Source of the DNA: JAGBWK01 sp964544595
GTDB lineage: Bacteria; Bacteroidota; Bacteroidia; Bacteroidales; Muribaculaceae
Assembly: GCA_964544595.1 (NCBI GenBank)
Contig: CAZJBM010000015.1
Span: forward strand, 1-63,069
DNA length: 63,069 bases
Direction: 5' to 3'
The translations under genes and the position numbers were made by a program. Below are positions 25,090 to 34,679 of the stretch, piece after piece; the first letter of the stretch is position 1, and every line of letters starts with the position of its first letter. Below the pieces are notes generated by a model that saw nothing but the letters and a program-made list of their open reading frames with translations, made no database searches and was not told the DNA's origin.

Positions 25090-27150
25090 TTAAAGATAAC
25101 CGGGATGCTGTGTAAGGCTCGGGTTATCGATCATCGGGTGACCTGCAGCCTTGCAAGCGAAGGGGAACAGCTCGGTCTTGTTTTTCTGATAGCCGTAGAA
25201 GAGCTGATCTACGAGCTCGGGGTATTTGCCGTTGTTCTCGGCTTTGCCTATCGGGTGGAGATACGAAGCGGCACCGATCTGAAGCGTAGAGTTCATGTCG
25301 TTGGAGAAACCACCCGTAGCGCGACGGCAGTTCTTATTGTACGTGCTGCTCCAGCCTTCAAACATATTCATGATGTACCACGTACCAGAAAGCCCAAGGT
25401 CAGAAATCATGGCCTCAAATTTGGTTTTGAAGGTCTTCATCTGGTTGGTGTTCTTAGGAGCTGTGGTGAGGAAGTCATACTTCGCAAGTATATCGGGAGT
25501 CACGTCGACATAAGGAACCGCGAGGAAGTGGTCGCCGTATGCCTGGTCGTTCTTCTCGTAGCGATAGAGACGATAAGTAGCCACGTCGGCATATTTGCCT
25601 GTATGGTCGGAGAGCTCTTTCATATCAGCTTTGCCTTTGGCGATCTCGTCGTCGAGGAGATTCATACGGATAAGGTCGCCGCGGAGAGTGAACTCGTCGC
25701 CCATCTCCCACTGACGCTCCTGCATGATAGCGCGCTGGAAAGCGTCCTGTCCGTCGGGGATAGCCATCGAGCCGATGCCGGCGCGGTTGCGCACTTCCTG
25801 CATGCACGCTTTGGCGATGCCTGTCGGGCCGTTGTTGAGGTAGTTCTGAGTCTCGGCGCGCATAAGCAGCACGTCGGCGTAGCGGAGCACGGGGATGTCG
25901 ATATTACGCTTTGCGGCCTCGCCTGCGGGGCCTACACTCCACTGGATACGGAATTTACCGCCCATCACGCAAGAATAGGTTGTACCCACGTTGCACCATT
26001 CGTCGTCAATCGAGTTGGTGTTCTTAAACGAAACCGAATAGTTGCAGCAAGTAACGTCGCGGCGGGTATCGTTTTTGTCAAACGAGAGGTAGTAGGTCGG
26101 AAGCTTTGACTGGAGGGTTTTACGCTGGCCGTAGAGACCGCCTACCGATCCGGGCTGGGTATAAAGGCCGAATTCAGAGTTGGTGGTAGTGCCGTATTCA
26201 GCGAGCTGCCAGAGGAACTCCTGAGAGCTTACCGAATAATTACGCTGGCAATAGTTCCAGAAAAGTGTCTGGAACGGGCTCATGCCGTCGGTGCCGGCTG
26301 TGAGAAGCGAGTTCTCCCCTTTTTCCATCACCTTGGCGAGAGCGTCGTCGGCGATCTCATAAAGCTCGCGGACGCGGGCAGCGTCGTCGCGGCGACGGAG
26401 CGAAACCGAAGCGGGGTCGTTGGTCGCGAGATCCCAGCGGAGCGAATAGCCGCCGGCGTGGAGGCAGATACGGGCGAGTATGCCGTAAGCGCCCTGGCGG
26501 GTCAGACGCTCAGGAGCGCTGCCGTAGTTGCATTCTGAGAACCAGGGGAGGTCTTCAACGTGCTCCTGAACGTCGGCGATGATATGATCGTAGATCACGT
26601 CGCGGTTGGTGCGATGGGGGTAGAATGTTTCAGTGTCTTCGGGATCGAGCTTAGACAGGGGGCTCCACACGGCGGGTACGTCGCCGTAAAATCTGATAAG
26701 ATTGTGGTAGCAGAATGCTCTTACAGTGTAGACCTCGGCCAAGAGCGCATTACGCTTGGGGCTCTCTTCCATAGCCGAGAGGCGGTCGATAGCCACGTTG
26801 CACGACTCGATGATACGGTAGCTCTCGTTGTAAGTGGTGTAGAGTGCGGCGGGAAGCACGGGATCATACTCGTAGTTGCCAATCATCCATTTAGAGCCGC
26901 CAAACTGTTCCTCGGTGGGATAAGTCACATTGTCGCCGGCGTTGTACTGATAGTACTGCTCCTTATGGATAAGACCTCTGTAGCAACCCTTGACGAAGAG
27001 CTCTGCCTTATCGAGGTCAGAGAAAACGTAGTCGATGTCGTCGGCTGTGAACGACGGCTTTTCGAGTGTGTCCTCGCATGATGTGAGCATCATCGACGCG
27101 CCTCCGAGAAGCAGTGTTGCCAACGCGATATTTTTGATATATTGTTTCAT
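25090..27150 (-). CDS. SusD/RagB-family surface glycan-binding lipoprotein
   Basis: 686 aa. Signal with lipobox LTSC (C25), followed by acidic residues that favour surface export. The TPR-containing SusD fold is apparent: ELFVKGCYRG early, LLAEVYTVRAFCYHNLIRFYGDVP near 150, and the C-terminal VLRYADVLLMRAE and QERQWEMGDEFTLRGDL. It caps the SusC barrel and presents oligosaccharides to it. It is 66 bases downstream of susC. Together with the lyase the expected substrate is pectin, probably homogalacturonan. Confidence 0.93.
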   Translation of the reverse strand: MKQYIKNIALATLLLGGASMMLTSCEDTLEKPSFTADDIDYVFSDLDKAELFVKGCYRGLIHKEQYYQYNAGDNVTYPTEEQFGGSKWMIGNYEYDPVLPAALYTTYNESYRIIESCNVAIDRLSAMEESPKRNALLAEVYTVRAFCYHNLIRFYGDVPAVWSPLSKLDPEDTETFYPHRTNRDVIYDHIIADVQEHVEDLPWFSECNYGSAPERLTRQGAYGILARICLHAGGYSLRWDLATNDPASVSLRRRDDAARVRELYEIADDALAKVMEKGENSLLTAGTDGMSPFQTLFWNYCQRNYSVSSQEFLWQLAEYGTTTNSEFGLYTQPGSVGGLYGQRKTLQSKLPTYYLSFDKNDTRRDVTCCNYSVSFKNTNSIDDEWCNVGTTYSCVMGGKFRIQWSVGPAGEAAKRNIDIPVLRYADVLLMRAETQNYLNNGPTGIAKACMQEVRNRAGIGSMAIPDGQDAFQRAIMQERQWEMGDEFTLRGDLIRMNLLDDEIAKGKADMKELSDHTGKYADVATYRLYRYEKNDQAYGDHFLAVPYVDVTPDILAKYDFLTTAPKNTNQMKTFKTKFEAMISDLGLSGTWYIMNMFEGWSSTYNKNCRRATGGFSNDMNSTLQIGAASYLHPIGKAENNGKYPELVDQLFYGYQKNKTELFPFACKAAGHPMIDNPSLTQHPGYL

Positions 27151-27216
27151 TTTTTTGCTTATTGTTGATTGTTCATTTAAATGGTGCAGTGCGCTTTGGG
27201 CGGATGCAGATTTTAT

Positions 27217-30200
27217 TTAGAACGAGAGGTTGAGACCTACAACGTAGCTACGCGAGCGGGGGTAAGTAGAGCTGTCGTAGCCGGGCGTACAAACCACGTC
27301 GTCGTTTTTCGACGATGCCTCGGGGTCGTAGCCGTCGTAGCCTGTGATTGTGCAAAGATTGTTGGCGGTGAAGTAGATGCGGAGTTTGCTGATGTGAGCT
27401 TTGCTCATCCACTTCTGCGGGAAGGTGTAGCCGAGAGTCACCTGCGACAGACGGAGGTAAGAGCCGTCTTCAACGTAATATGAGCTCGGGTAGGTGATAT
27501 AGTCGGAGTTGGTCTTCGAGAGGCTCCAGGTGCGGAGGTTCTCGTTGGGGTTGAGCTGCTGGAGTATAGCCATTGACTCTGCCTTGCGACCGGTCGACGG
27601 GTCGATTGTGCGATAATAGTTGTTACCGAATTCTGTCGGCACATTCTGATAGGGAGCGTAGGGGCTCATCGAGTGCTTGGTAGCGTTGTACACGTCGTTG
27701 CCGATCGAGAAGTTCATGAACACGTTGAGGTCGAAGCCTTTGTAGGTAAGGGTGTTGCCGAAACCGCCGATGCAGGTCGGTGTACCGTTACCGATTTTCA
27801 CGTTTTTGCGGGTGAACTGAGGAGATACTTCGTTGCCTTCGGCATCATAGTATTTGCCGTCCTGTGTATAGGCATAGTTGTCAGCGGCAAACTTGATGTC
27901 ACCAGGTTCGGGAGTGCCGTCGTAGGGGCGAACTACGCCCTCTTTGAGCGAGCCGTCTTCGTTGAAGTCAGCAGTGGTGTAAATGCCGTCGTATTTGTAG
28001 CCGTACATATCGCCGAGGCTCTCGCCTACTACCGCGTAGTATGACACTGTTCCCGAGCGGTTGCCGCCGGCAGAGAAGGTCTTGTGGTCTTCTGTGCCTT
28101 CGAGGCTGATTACCTTCGACTTGTTGAAACCGAGGTTGAGCACCGAAGTCCACTGTAAGTCGCGGTTTGTGATGTTAACGGTGTTGAGCGAGATTTCCCA
28201 GCCGCGGTTGCGCATTGAGCCTACGTTCTGATACTGGCGGGTGTAGCCTGTCGACGAAGGAATCACGCAGTTCATGAGCATGTCTGAGATCTGGTTGTTG
28301 TACCATTCAACTGTGAGCATGATGCGGTTGTTGAGGAAACCGAGGTCGAGACCTACGTTGGTAGCGTGGAGGGTCTCCCATTTGAGCTTGGAGTTACCGA
28401 GAGTATTACCGAGTACGTAAGCGGGAGAGTTCTCGTTATTATCCATGGGGTAGGTGGTCATGGTGGCGTTGGTAACGTAGAGATTAGAACCGATACTGTT
28501 GTTACCGGTCACACCGTAGCCCACGCGGAGCTTAAGGTTGTTGAACCAGTCGTTAACGCCCGATTCCTGCCAGAATTTTTCCTGCGACACGCGCCATGCG
28601 CCTGATGCCGAGGGGAAGAAGCCCCATTTGTTGCCTTTAGCGAACTTAGAGCTGCCGTCGGCGCGGAATGTGGCGGTCAAAAGGTAGCGGTCGTCGTAGC
28701 CGTAGTTGGCGCGGGCGAAGAACGAGAGCATATTTCCGTGGGAGTGTCCCGATGATTTATCCGATACTGTAGCGACTTTGATGTCGTCGAGTTTGTGGTT
28801 GGGGTAAGGGAACTGGATAAGAGTCATCTTGTTGCTGGTGCTCTCAGATGAAGAGTATTCCTGACCTACCATGAATGTCACGTCGTGCTTCTCGGCGAAT
28901 GTATTGTTGTAGGTAAGGGTGTTGGTGATACCCCAGCTTGAGCCTTCAGAGTTGCTGATGCTACCGTTCATACCGGTGTTCTTCTGGTCAACAAGATAAG
29001 AGGTAGAGTTTTCGTCGGCAAAAGAGGTTGATTTGCCCCAGTTGGTTGTATAGTGGTAAGCTGTGCGCCATACGAAATTTTTCACGAGATCGAGAGTAAG
29101 ACCGGCCTGAGCCTCAAAGCGACGGCTTTTGCTCTCTGAAGTCGAAGCTAGGTTCTGCACGAGGGGGTTGGCAGTGTCGTAAGCGTTATCGAGGCCGCGG
29201 TAGGTGGGGAAGGTCTGAGTGTTGACGAGCTGATCGCGGGTGAACATCGTACCGCCGTTGATAGGCTGGAGAAGCACGTTCTTCATGCCTGAGTAAGAGC
29301 CGCCGCCGTGAGTGACGTTCTCATAGTAGAATGCGCCGAAATCAAATTTGATGCCTTTCCAGAGCTCTGCGTTGATTTTCGAGCGAACTGAGTTGCGCTT
29401 GTAGTCGTGGTTAGCAAGAAGACCGTCCTGGTCGGTATAGTTGTAGCTTACGAGAGCCTGAACTTTGTCGGAGCCGGTAGTGATGCTGACGTTGTGGCTC
29501 TGAGTGGTGGCATGGCCGCCGAAAGTGAGGTCCTGCCAGTCTTCGGCATACGAATTGAGATAGTTGTCGTAGATACGTCCGTAAACGCCTGAATAGAAGT
29601 CATCCTCGTCCACGCCCTTGGCGTTGTCGAAGCCTACTGCCCAAAGCGATGTTTTAGACTGCATCTCGGCCATCTCATACTGATAGTTGACGTAGTCGAG
29701 AGGGTTAGACATCATTTTGAGTTTCTTCGAGAGGGTGTCGAATGAAACGTAGCCGTTGTAGTCTACGCGGGTGACGCCCTTCGATGCCTTCTTGGTGGTG
29801 ATCACGATGATACCGTTTGAACCGCGGGCACCGTAGATTGCGGTCGCCGACGCGTCTTTGAGCACGTCGATGCTCTCGATATCGTTAATGTCGATGTTGG
29901 TAAGCGCGTTTGACATCACGAAGCCGTCGACAACGTAGAGGGGCTCGGTGTCCTGAGTGATTGATGCGCCGCCGCGGAGGGTCACGTTAAAGCCCGCGCC
30001 GGGAGCACCGTTCTGGCTGACGATGTTAAGACCTGATGCTTTACCCTGGAGAGCCTGGGCGGCTGACGATACGGGCACTTTGGCAAGATCGGCGCCCGAA
30101 ACGGTTGAAACCGCGCCGGTAAGGTCTTTCTTCTTCACTGTGCCGTAACCGATAGCCACAACCTCGTCGAGCACCTGTGAGTCGTTCTTGAGGGTAACGT

Positions 30201-30483
30201 CGATTTTAGTGCGGCCCCCTACGGCGATAGCCTGAGGCACGCAGCCTATGTAACTGAAGTTAAGGGTAGCGTTGGAGGCAACTTTGATAGTGTAGTTGCC
30301 GTCGATGTCGGTCATCACACCGACGTTTGTGCCTTTGGGCTGCACCGAAGCGCCGATAAGCGGCTCGCCTGTCTCGTCATAGACGGTGCCTGTGACGGTA
30401 AGGTCCTGCGCAAAAGCCGAAAGCGAGAATGTCATCGCTATAAGCAGGGATAGCAGATGACGGGTTGACATGAATACTTTCAT
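27217..30483 (-). CDS. SusC/RagA-family TonB-linked outer membrane transporter
   Basis: 1088 aa. Signal peptide ending SAFA (cleavage near 25). Then a carboxypeptidase-like regulatory domain (VTGTVYDETGEPLIGASV, about 30-105), the TonB box region, a plug domain (LQGKASGLNIVSQNGAPG, DVLKDASATAIYGARGSNG, about 115-230), and a 22-strand barrel. No N-terminal STN domain, so no sigma/anti-sigma signalling through this protein. ATG at 30483 is used; an internal ATG at 30471 is also possible. It imports glycan fragments with the SusD partner. Confidence 0.95.
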   Translation of the reverse strand: MKVFMSTRHLLSLLIAMTFSLSAFAQDLTVTGTVYDETGEPLIGASVQPKGTNVGVMTDIDGNYTIKVASNATLNFSYIGCVPQAIAVGGRTKIDVTLKNDSQVLDEVVAIGYGTVKKKDLTGAVSTVSGADLAKVPVSSAAQALQGKASGLNIVSQNGAPGAGFNVTLRGGASITQDTEPLYVVDGFVMSNALTNIDINDIESIDVLKDASATAIYGARGSNGIIVITTKKASKGVTRVDYNGYVSFDTLSKKLKMMSNPLDYVNYQYEMAEMQSKTSLWAVGFDNAKGVDEDDFYSGVYGRIYDNYLNSYAEDWQDLTFGGHATTQSHNVSITTGSDKVQALVSYNYTDQDGLLANHDYKRNSVRSKINAELWKGIKFDFGAFYYENVTHGGGSYSGMKNVLLQPINGGTMFTRDQLVNTQTFPTYRGLDNAYDTANPLVQNLASTSESKSRRFEAQAGLTLDLVKNFVWRTAYHYTTNWGKSTSFADENSTSYLVDQKNTGMNGSISNSEGSSWGITNTLTYNNTFAEKHDVTFMVGQEYSSSESTSNKMTLIQFPYPNHKLDDIKVATVSDKSSGHSHGNMLSFFARANYGYDDRYLLTATFRADGSSKFAKGNKWGFFPSASGAWRVSQEKFWQESGVNDWFNNLKLRVGYGVTGNNSIGSNLYVTNATMTTYPMDNNENSPAYVLGNTLGNSKLKWETLHATNVGLDLGFLNNRIMLTVEWYNNQISDMLMNCVIPSSTGYTRQYQNVGSMRNRGWEISLNTVNITNRDLQWTSVLNLGFNKSKVISLEGTEDHKTFSAGGNRSGTVSYYAVVGESLGDMYGYKYDGIYTTADFNEDGSLKEGVVRPYDGTPEPGDIKFAADNYAYTQDGKYYDAEGNEVSPQFTRKNVKIGNGTPTCIGGFGNTLTYKGFDLNVFMNFSIGNDVYNATKHSMSPYAPYQNVPTEFGNNYYRTIDPSTGRKAESMAILQQLNPNENLRTWSLSKTNSDYITYPSSYYVEDGSYLRLSQVTLGYTFPQKWMSKAHISKLRIYFTANNLCTITGYDGYDPEASSKNDDVVCTPGYDSSTYPRSRSYVVGLNLSF

Positions 30484-30647
30484 ACTTTCATGGTTTAGGT
30501 TCTATGGTTTATTAATTTTGATTGTTTTCGCGGTGATAAAATTCCTTGGTTATAACTACATAATTATCAACCTCCTCCGAGGCCGAAAGAGGGGTTAAGG
30601 CGATAACTTTCACAATTTTAGCGCCCAATTTTTTAAGAATAATGATG

Positions 30648-30679
30648 CAAAATTAATATTATTTGACGAAAAAAACAAT
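30648..30679 (-). promoter_or_regulatory. Promoter of the susCD operon
   Basis: On the minus strand ATTG (30679-30676), exactly 20 bases, TAATTTTG (30655-30648). The leader to the susC ATG is about 160 bases, and TTAAG/AT-rich tracts dominate. The gap 30484-30895 otherwise holds only AT-rich sequence and the glsA -7 box. No regulator gene lies in this locus. Confidence 0.6.
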
Positions 30680-30882
30680 AATCTTAACGCTTATAAAATA
30701 AGATTTAACACTCCGCGGCAGTTTTTATACCATAATCCGACAATTATATCATTGGCCCGAACGGAGCTGACGGCCTATACTCATTATTATATTTATACAA
30801 TTATATAAACGCATATATACACTTCTACACGCCCCGACGCATCTTTTGCCTCAGCGCGGGGGGCGGTTAGTGAAAAAAACGC

Positions 30883-30890
30883 TATCTTCG
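30883..30890 (+). promoter_or_regulatory. -7 box of glsA, implying a leaderless mRNA
   Basis: TATCTTCG at 30883-30890, with only 5 bases between it and the ATG at 30896. Transcription would then start at or next to the start codon. Confidence 0.45.
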
Positions 30891-30895
30891 CGCTC

Positions 30896-31726
30896 ATGAA
30901 AAACAATGAATCGCTTAAGATCGATGTCGACGCGGTGCTCCGCTCGCGCCTGGGCAAGAGCTACAAGTTCATTCCCCGCTTTATCATCCGCTGGCTCGAA
31001 CGCACTATCTGCCAGGAGGAGATGAACGGTTTCCTCGCTCGCCACGGCGACAAGCGCGACGCCGACTTCGCCCATGCGCTCGTTTACGACGAGCTTTGCA
31101 TTACCGTCGACTTCGCCGGGGAGGAGAATCTCCCTCCTGTCGACCTCCGCAAAGTGTTGTTCGTTAGCAATCACCCCTTAGGGGGGCTCGACGGCATGGT
31201 TCTTATCGATTTCGTGCAGAGCCGCTACGGCGGACCGATGGGCTTCGTGGTCAACGACCTGCTGACGGCTGTGAAACCGCTTAGCGGCGTTTTTCTCCCT
31301 ATCAACAAGCACGGGAAGCAGTCGCGCAAGTCAGCGGCTGCCATCGACGCCTTCTTCGACTCCGACAACCCCATGGTGATGTTTCCCGCCGGCATGTGCT
31401 CCCGGCTTGACTCTAAAGGCGAGGTCCGCGACCTTGAGTGGCAAAAAATGTTTGTGGTTAAGGCGCGTCAATCGGGCCGATTGGTAATTCCGGTGCATTT
31501 TTGCGCAGAAAATTCGTCGTTTTTTTATAAATTCGCGAAGCGGCGCAAACGCCTGGGCCTGAAATTCAACATCGAGATGATTTATCTGCCGGGCGAAGTG
31601 TTTCGCGCTCGCGGAAGCCGATTCGAGGTGAAGTTTGGCAAGCCTTTAAATCTCAACGACTTCCCGCGCGAGATGAAGCCCGCCGAAGTGGCGCAGGCCG
31701 TAAAAGAAATCGTATATAGCATCTGA
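30896..31726 (+). CDS. glsA: O-acyltransferase of glycine-lipid synthesis
   Basis: 276 aa, PlsC-type acyltransferase. Block I is NHPLGGLD at 92-99, one residue longer than the usual H-X4-D. Block III is FPAGMCSRL near 161, and block IV is RLVIPVHF near 199. In Bacteroides GlsA adds a second acyl chain to the hydroxyl of N-(3-hydroxyacyl)glycine. The assignment rests on this domain together with the GlsB-like gene 3 bases downstream. Database names such as putative hemolysin or lysophospholipid acyltransferase refer to the same family. Confidence 0.8.
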   Translation: MKNNESLKIDVDAVLRSRLGKSYKFIPRFIIRWLERTICQEEMNGFLARHGDKRDADFAHALVYDELCITVDFAGEENLPPVDLRKVLFVSNHPLGGLDGMVLIDFVQSRYGGPMGFVVNDLLTAVKPLSGVFLPINKHGKQSRKSAAAIDAFFDSDNPMVMFPAGMCSRLDSKGEVRDLEWQKMFVVKARQSGRLVIPVHFCAENSSFFYKFAKRRKRLGLKFNIEMIYLPGEVFRARGSRFEVKFGKPLNLNDFPREMKPAEVAQAVKEIVYSI

Positions 31727-31729
31727 AAA

Positions 31730-32671
31730 ATGAATCAGCCTATAATACTCCCGATCCCTACCGAGCTCCTGCAGCAGGAACTCACTCCCGATAAGTTCCT
31801 TCGCTTCACCAACAAAGGTGGAAACGAAATATATGTGGTCGACGCCTTTGAGGCGCCTAACGTGATGCGCGAAGTAGGTCGACTCCGCGAAATAGCCTTC
31901 CGTCTCGCAGGCGGCGGCACAGGTAAAGACTGTGACATCGACGAGTTCGACACCATGGAGACCCCATGCAAGCAGATGATTGTTTGGGATCCGGAGCATA
32001 AGATGATACTCGGAGGCTACCGCTTTATTTTGGGCCCCGACATCAAAATCCTGCCCGACGGTCAGCCTAATATCGCCACGTCGCACATGTTTCACTTCTC
32101 CGACCGATTCATCAGCGACTATCTCCCCAACACACTGGAGCTTGGCCGTTCATTCGTCAGGATTGAGCTGCAGTCGACCCGCCGGGGTAGCCAGTCGATC
32201 TACGTGCTCGACAATCTTTGGGACGGATTGGGAGCCTTGACCGTGAAACATCCCGAAATCAAATATCTGTTCGGTAAAGTGACGATGTATCCCGACTATT
32301 CGAGCCAGTGCCGCGACATGATACTCCACTTCCTCAACAAATATTTCCCCGATCCCGATCGCCTCATATACCCCATATCGCCGCTCGACACAAAAGCCGA
32401 CGCCGAAGAGCTCGAAGCTCTGTTCCAATCAGGCAATTTCAAGGACGATTACCGTATTCTCAACGCGAAAGTGCGCGAACTCGGCTTCAACATCCCCCCG
32501 CTTGTCAATGCCTATATGAGCCTGTCGCCAAAGATGAAGATGTTTGGCACGGCAATTAACCCGGAGTTTGGCGACGTGGAAGAGTCGGGCATCTTTATGG
32601 CCATCGACGACATATTTGAGGAGAAAAAACGCCGTCACATCGAGTCGTTCCGCGAACAGGAATCGGAATAA
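31730..32671 (+). CDS. glsB: N-acyltransferase of glycine-lipid synthesis
   Basis: 313 aa, GNAT-fold protein of the OlsB/hemolysin-like acyl-ACP N-acyltransferase group. Motifs are VGRLREIAFRLAGGGTGKDCDIDEFD near 46-70, the central ILGGYRFILG, and the ELGRSFVR motif near 139. GlsB moves a 3-hydroxyacyl chain to the amino group of glycine, giving commendamide-type lipids. It follows glsA by 3 bases. The pair begins an operon that continues into wzi and the LegB gene. Confidence 0.85.
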   Translation: MNQPIILPIPTELLQQELTPDKFLRFTNKGGNEIYVVDAFEAPNVMREVGRLREIAFRLAGGGTGKDCDIDEFDTMETPCKQMIVWDPEHKMILGGYRFILGPDIKILPDGQPNIATSHMFHFSDRFISDYLPNTLELGRSFVRIELQSTRRGSQSIYVLDNLWDGLGALTVKHPEIKYLFGKVTMYPDYSSQCRDMILHFLNKYFPDPDRLIYPISPLDTKADAEELEALFQSGNFKDDYRILNAKVRELGFNIPPLVNAYMSLSPKMKMFGTAINPEFGDVEESGIFMAIDDIFEEKKRRHIESFREQESE

Positions 32672-32685
32672 TCATCCCTCCAGCC

Positions 32686-34227
32686 ATGCCCAAACCCAGA
32701 AACTTCATAACGCTGGCAGCGCTTGCGCTTTCGCTCACCGCATCGTCGCTCGGCGCCGAGGCTGAGGAGTTAGCGAGCTACGAAGCCGAGGCTATCTTCA
32801 ACGTCGGCTCAGGCGACTTCGCGCCCTATTACATCGCGTCGAACCGCCACGGCATCCTCACCCAGTCGACCGACGCGCTTCTCCGCCTGGCCGCTTCCAA
32901 GCCGATTGACCGCAGTCGCCGCTTCAGCTACGGCTTTGCCGCGGAAGCGCTGACAGGCTACTCTTCGTCCACCGACTATCTCCGATACTCTCCTGCCGCC
33001 AACGAGTTTAACGACATCGCTCGCCACCCCTCGGCGATATGGCTCCAACAGCTCTACGGCGAGGTGAAATACCGCGGCCTTTTCCTATACGCCGGCATGA
33101 AGCAGGAAACCTCAGCGTTGCTCTCGTTTGAGCTCTCAAGCGGTGACATCACCGAGAGCGGCAACGCGCGGCCCATACCGCAGGTGCGCGCCGGCTTCAT
33201 TGATTTTCAAGACATTCCGCTGACCGACGGCTGGGTGCAGATACAGGGCGAGATCTCCTACGGCAAGTTTGCCGATAACGGTTGGATGAAAAGCCATTTC
33301 AACTACTACAACTGGCATCTCAACCTCGGCGCTCTCTACACTTATAAACGCTGCTATTTCCGCTCGAAACCCTCGCGGCCCTTCTCGCTGACTTTAGGAA
33401 TGCAGATGTCGGGGCTCTTCGGCGGCACTACCTCTTATTATGAAAACGGGGTGAATTACAACACCGTGAAATACTCACAATCTGCCTCAACATTCCTAAA
33501 AATGCTGCTTCCCGTGCGCGGCAAAGGTAGCGACTACTACGAAGGCAACACCCTCGGCAGCTGGGATATACTCGCGCGCTACCGCCTACCCGACGGATCT
33601 AATATCAAGGCTTATCTCCAGAAACCGTGGGAAGACGGATCTGGTATCGGCTGGCAGAACGGATTCGACGGGCTTTGGGGCATCGAGTATGAAGCCGCCA
33701 ACCCCGAAGGTATCGTCAGCGGAGCCGTGATAGAATACATCGATTTCACCAACCAGTCGGGCCCGCTGCACTGGTTTCCAGGCGACTCCCCCGGCACCGA
33801 TCTTGGTAGCCACGTAAACGGAGGCGACCAGTATTACAATAATTTTCAGTCCAACTCCTACATGAACTACGGCATGTCGATAGGCACTCCGTTCCTTCGC
33901 TCCCCCCTATATAACACCGACGGCTATATGGCCTTTGTCGACAACCGCGTCAGAGGTTTTCACGCCGCAGTTAAAGGGCAGATTATTCCCGACCTTACCT
34001 ACCGACTGCTCGGCAGCTACCGTAAAGGTTTCGGCGACAGCCGCATACCCACGTTCTCAACCCGCGAGACAACTTCGATGATGATTGAGGCCTCATACCG
34101 GATTAAATCGGTCGACGGACTGCGCGTCAAGGCGCAAGTGGCTTTCGACGCGGGCACGATGTACGGCAACACATTCGGCGCGCTATTCTCCGCAGTCTAC
34201 TCCGGCTCGCTAAATTTCAGCAAATGA
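32686..34227 (+). CDS. Wzi-family capsule assembly outer-membrane barrel
   Basis: 513 aa with a signal peptide (FITLAALALSLTASSLGA). A beta barrel of alternating aromatic strands follows; the segment YYIASNRHGILTQST near 47 and LQQLYGEVKYRGLFLYAG near 120 are typical of the Wzi family. Wzi holds capsule at the cell surface in E. coli. In Bacteroidota the homologues have unknown partners. Located 14 bases after glsB and overlapping the next gene by 4. Confidence 0.85.
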   Translation: MPKPRNFITLAALALSLTASSLGAEAEELASYEAEAIFNVGSGDFAPYYIASNRHGILTQSTDALLRLAASKPIDRSRRFSYGFAAEALTGYSSSTDYLRYSPAANEFNDIARHPSAIWLQQLYGEVKYRGLFLYAGMKQETSALLSFELSSGDITESGNARPIPQVRAGFIDFQDIPLTDGWVQIQGEISYGKFADNGWMKSHFNYYNWHLNLGALYTYKRCYFRSKPSRPFSLTLGMQMSGLFGGTTSYYENGVNYNTVKYSQSASTFLKMLLPVRGKGSDYYEGNTLGSWDILARYRLPDGSNIKAYLQKPWEDGSGIGWQNGFDGLWGIEYEAANPEGIVSGAVIEYIDFTNQSGPLHWFPGDSPGTDLGSHVNGGDQYYNNFQSNSYMNYGMSIGTPFLRSPLYNTDGYMAFVDNRVRGFHAAVKGQIIPDLTYRLLGSYRKGFGDSRIPTFSTRETTSMMIEASYRIKSVDGLRVKAQVAFDAGTMYGNTFGALFSAVYSGSLNFSK

Positions 34228-34679
34228 ATAAATTAATCAGCATATTACTATTCGTCGCAGCCATTGTCACCACTCCGGGTTGCACCCAAAACGACGGCGA
34301 CATCGGCCCCTGGTTCGGCACATGGCGATTAGAGCAGATTCTCGTTGACGGCACGCCCGACAGCAGTTACGGCCGCGACATCATCTGGAAATTCCAAGCC
34401 GACGTGATTTCTATGGTGGTGGTCGACGATGCGACCCACTCGGCAATATCCTCATGGGGCACATGGTCGCATACCGACCGCACTTTGACCCTCGACTTCA
34501 CCTACTCCGACACCGCCAATCCTGCCGGATCATACAAATATGCTCCCCCGGCTGCGACCCACCTCCCCGCTGCCGTCTCTCGTCTGCGGGTAATAAAGCT
34601 CTCTAAAGGGGAAATCGTGCTCGAATACGTAAGTGAGCATAATATTAACTACACGTACAAACTCACCAAACATGGATAA
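34224..34679 (+). CDS. Lipocalin-like lipoprotein
   Basis: 151 aa. Signal and lipobox near TTPGC (C20), then GTWRLEQILVDG, a beta-rich body with alternating strands, and a C-terminal YTYKLTKHG. This is the arrangement of small lipocalin-like lipoproteins of Bacteroidota. No catalytic motif. Its ATG overlaps the wzi stop in ATGA, so it is coupled to wzi and may accompany the barrel. Confidence 0.7.
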   Translation: MNKLISILLFVAAIVTTPGCTQNDGDIGPWFGTWRLEQILVDGTPDSSYGRDIIWKFQADVISMVVVDDATHSAISSWGTWSHTDRTLTLDFTYSDTANPAGSYKYAPPAATHLPAAVSRLRVIKLSKGEIVLEYVSEHNINYTYKLTKHG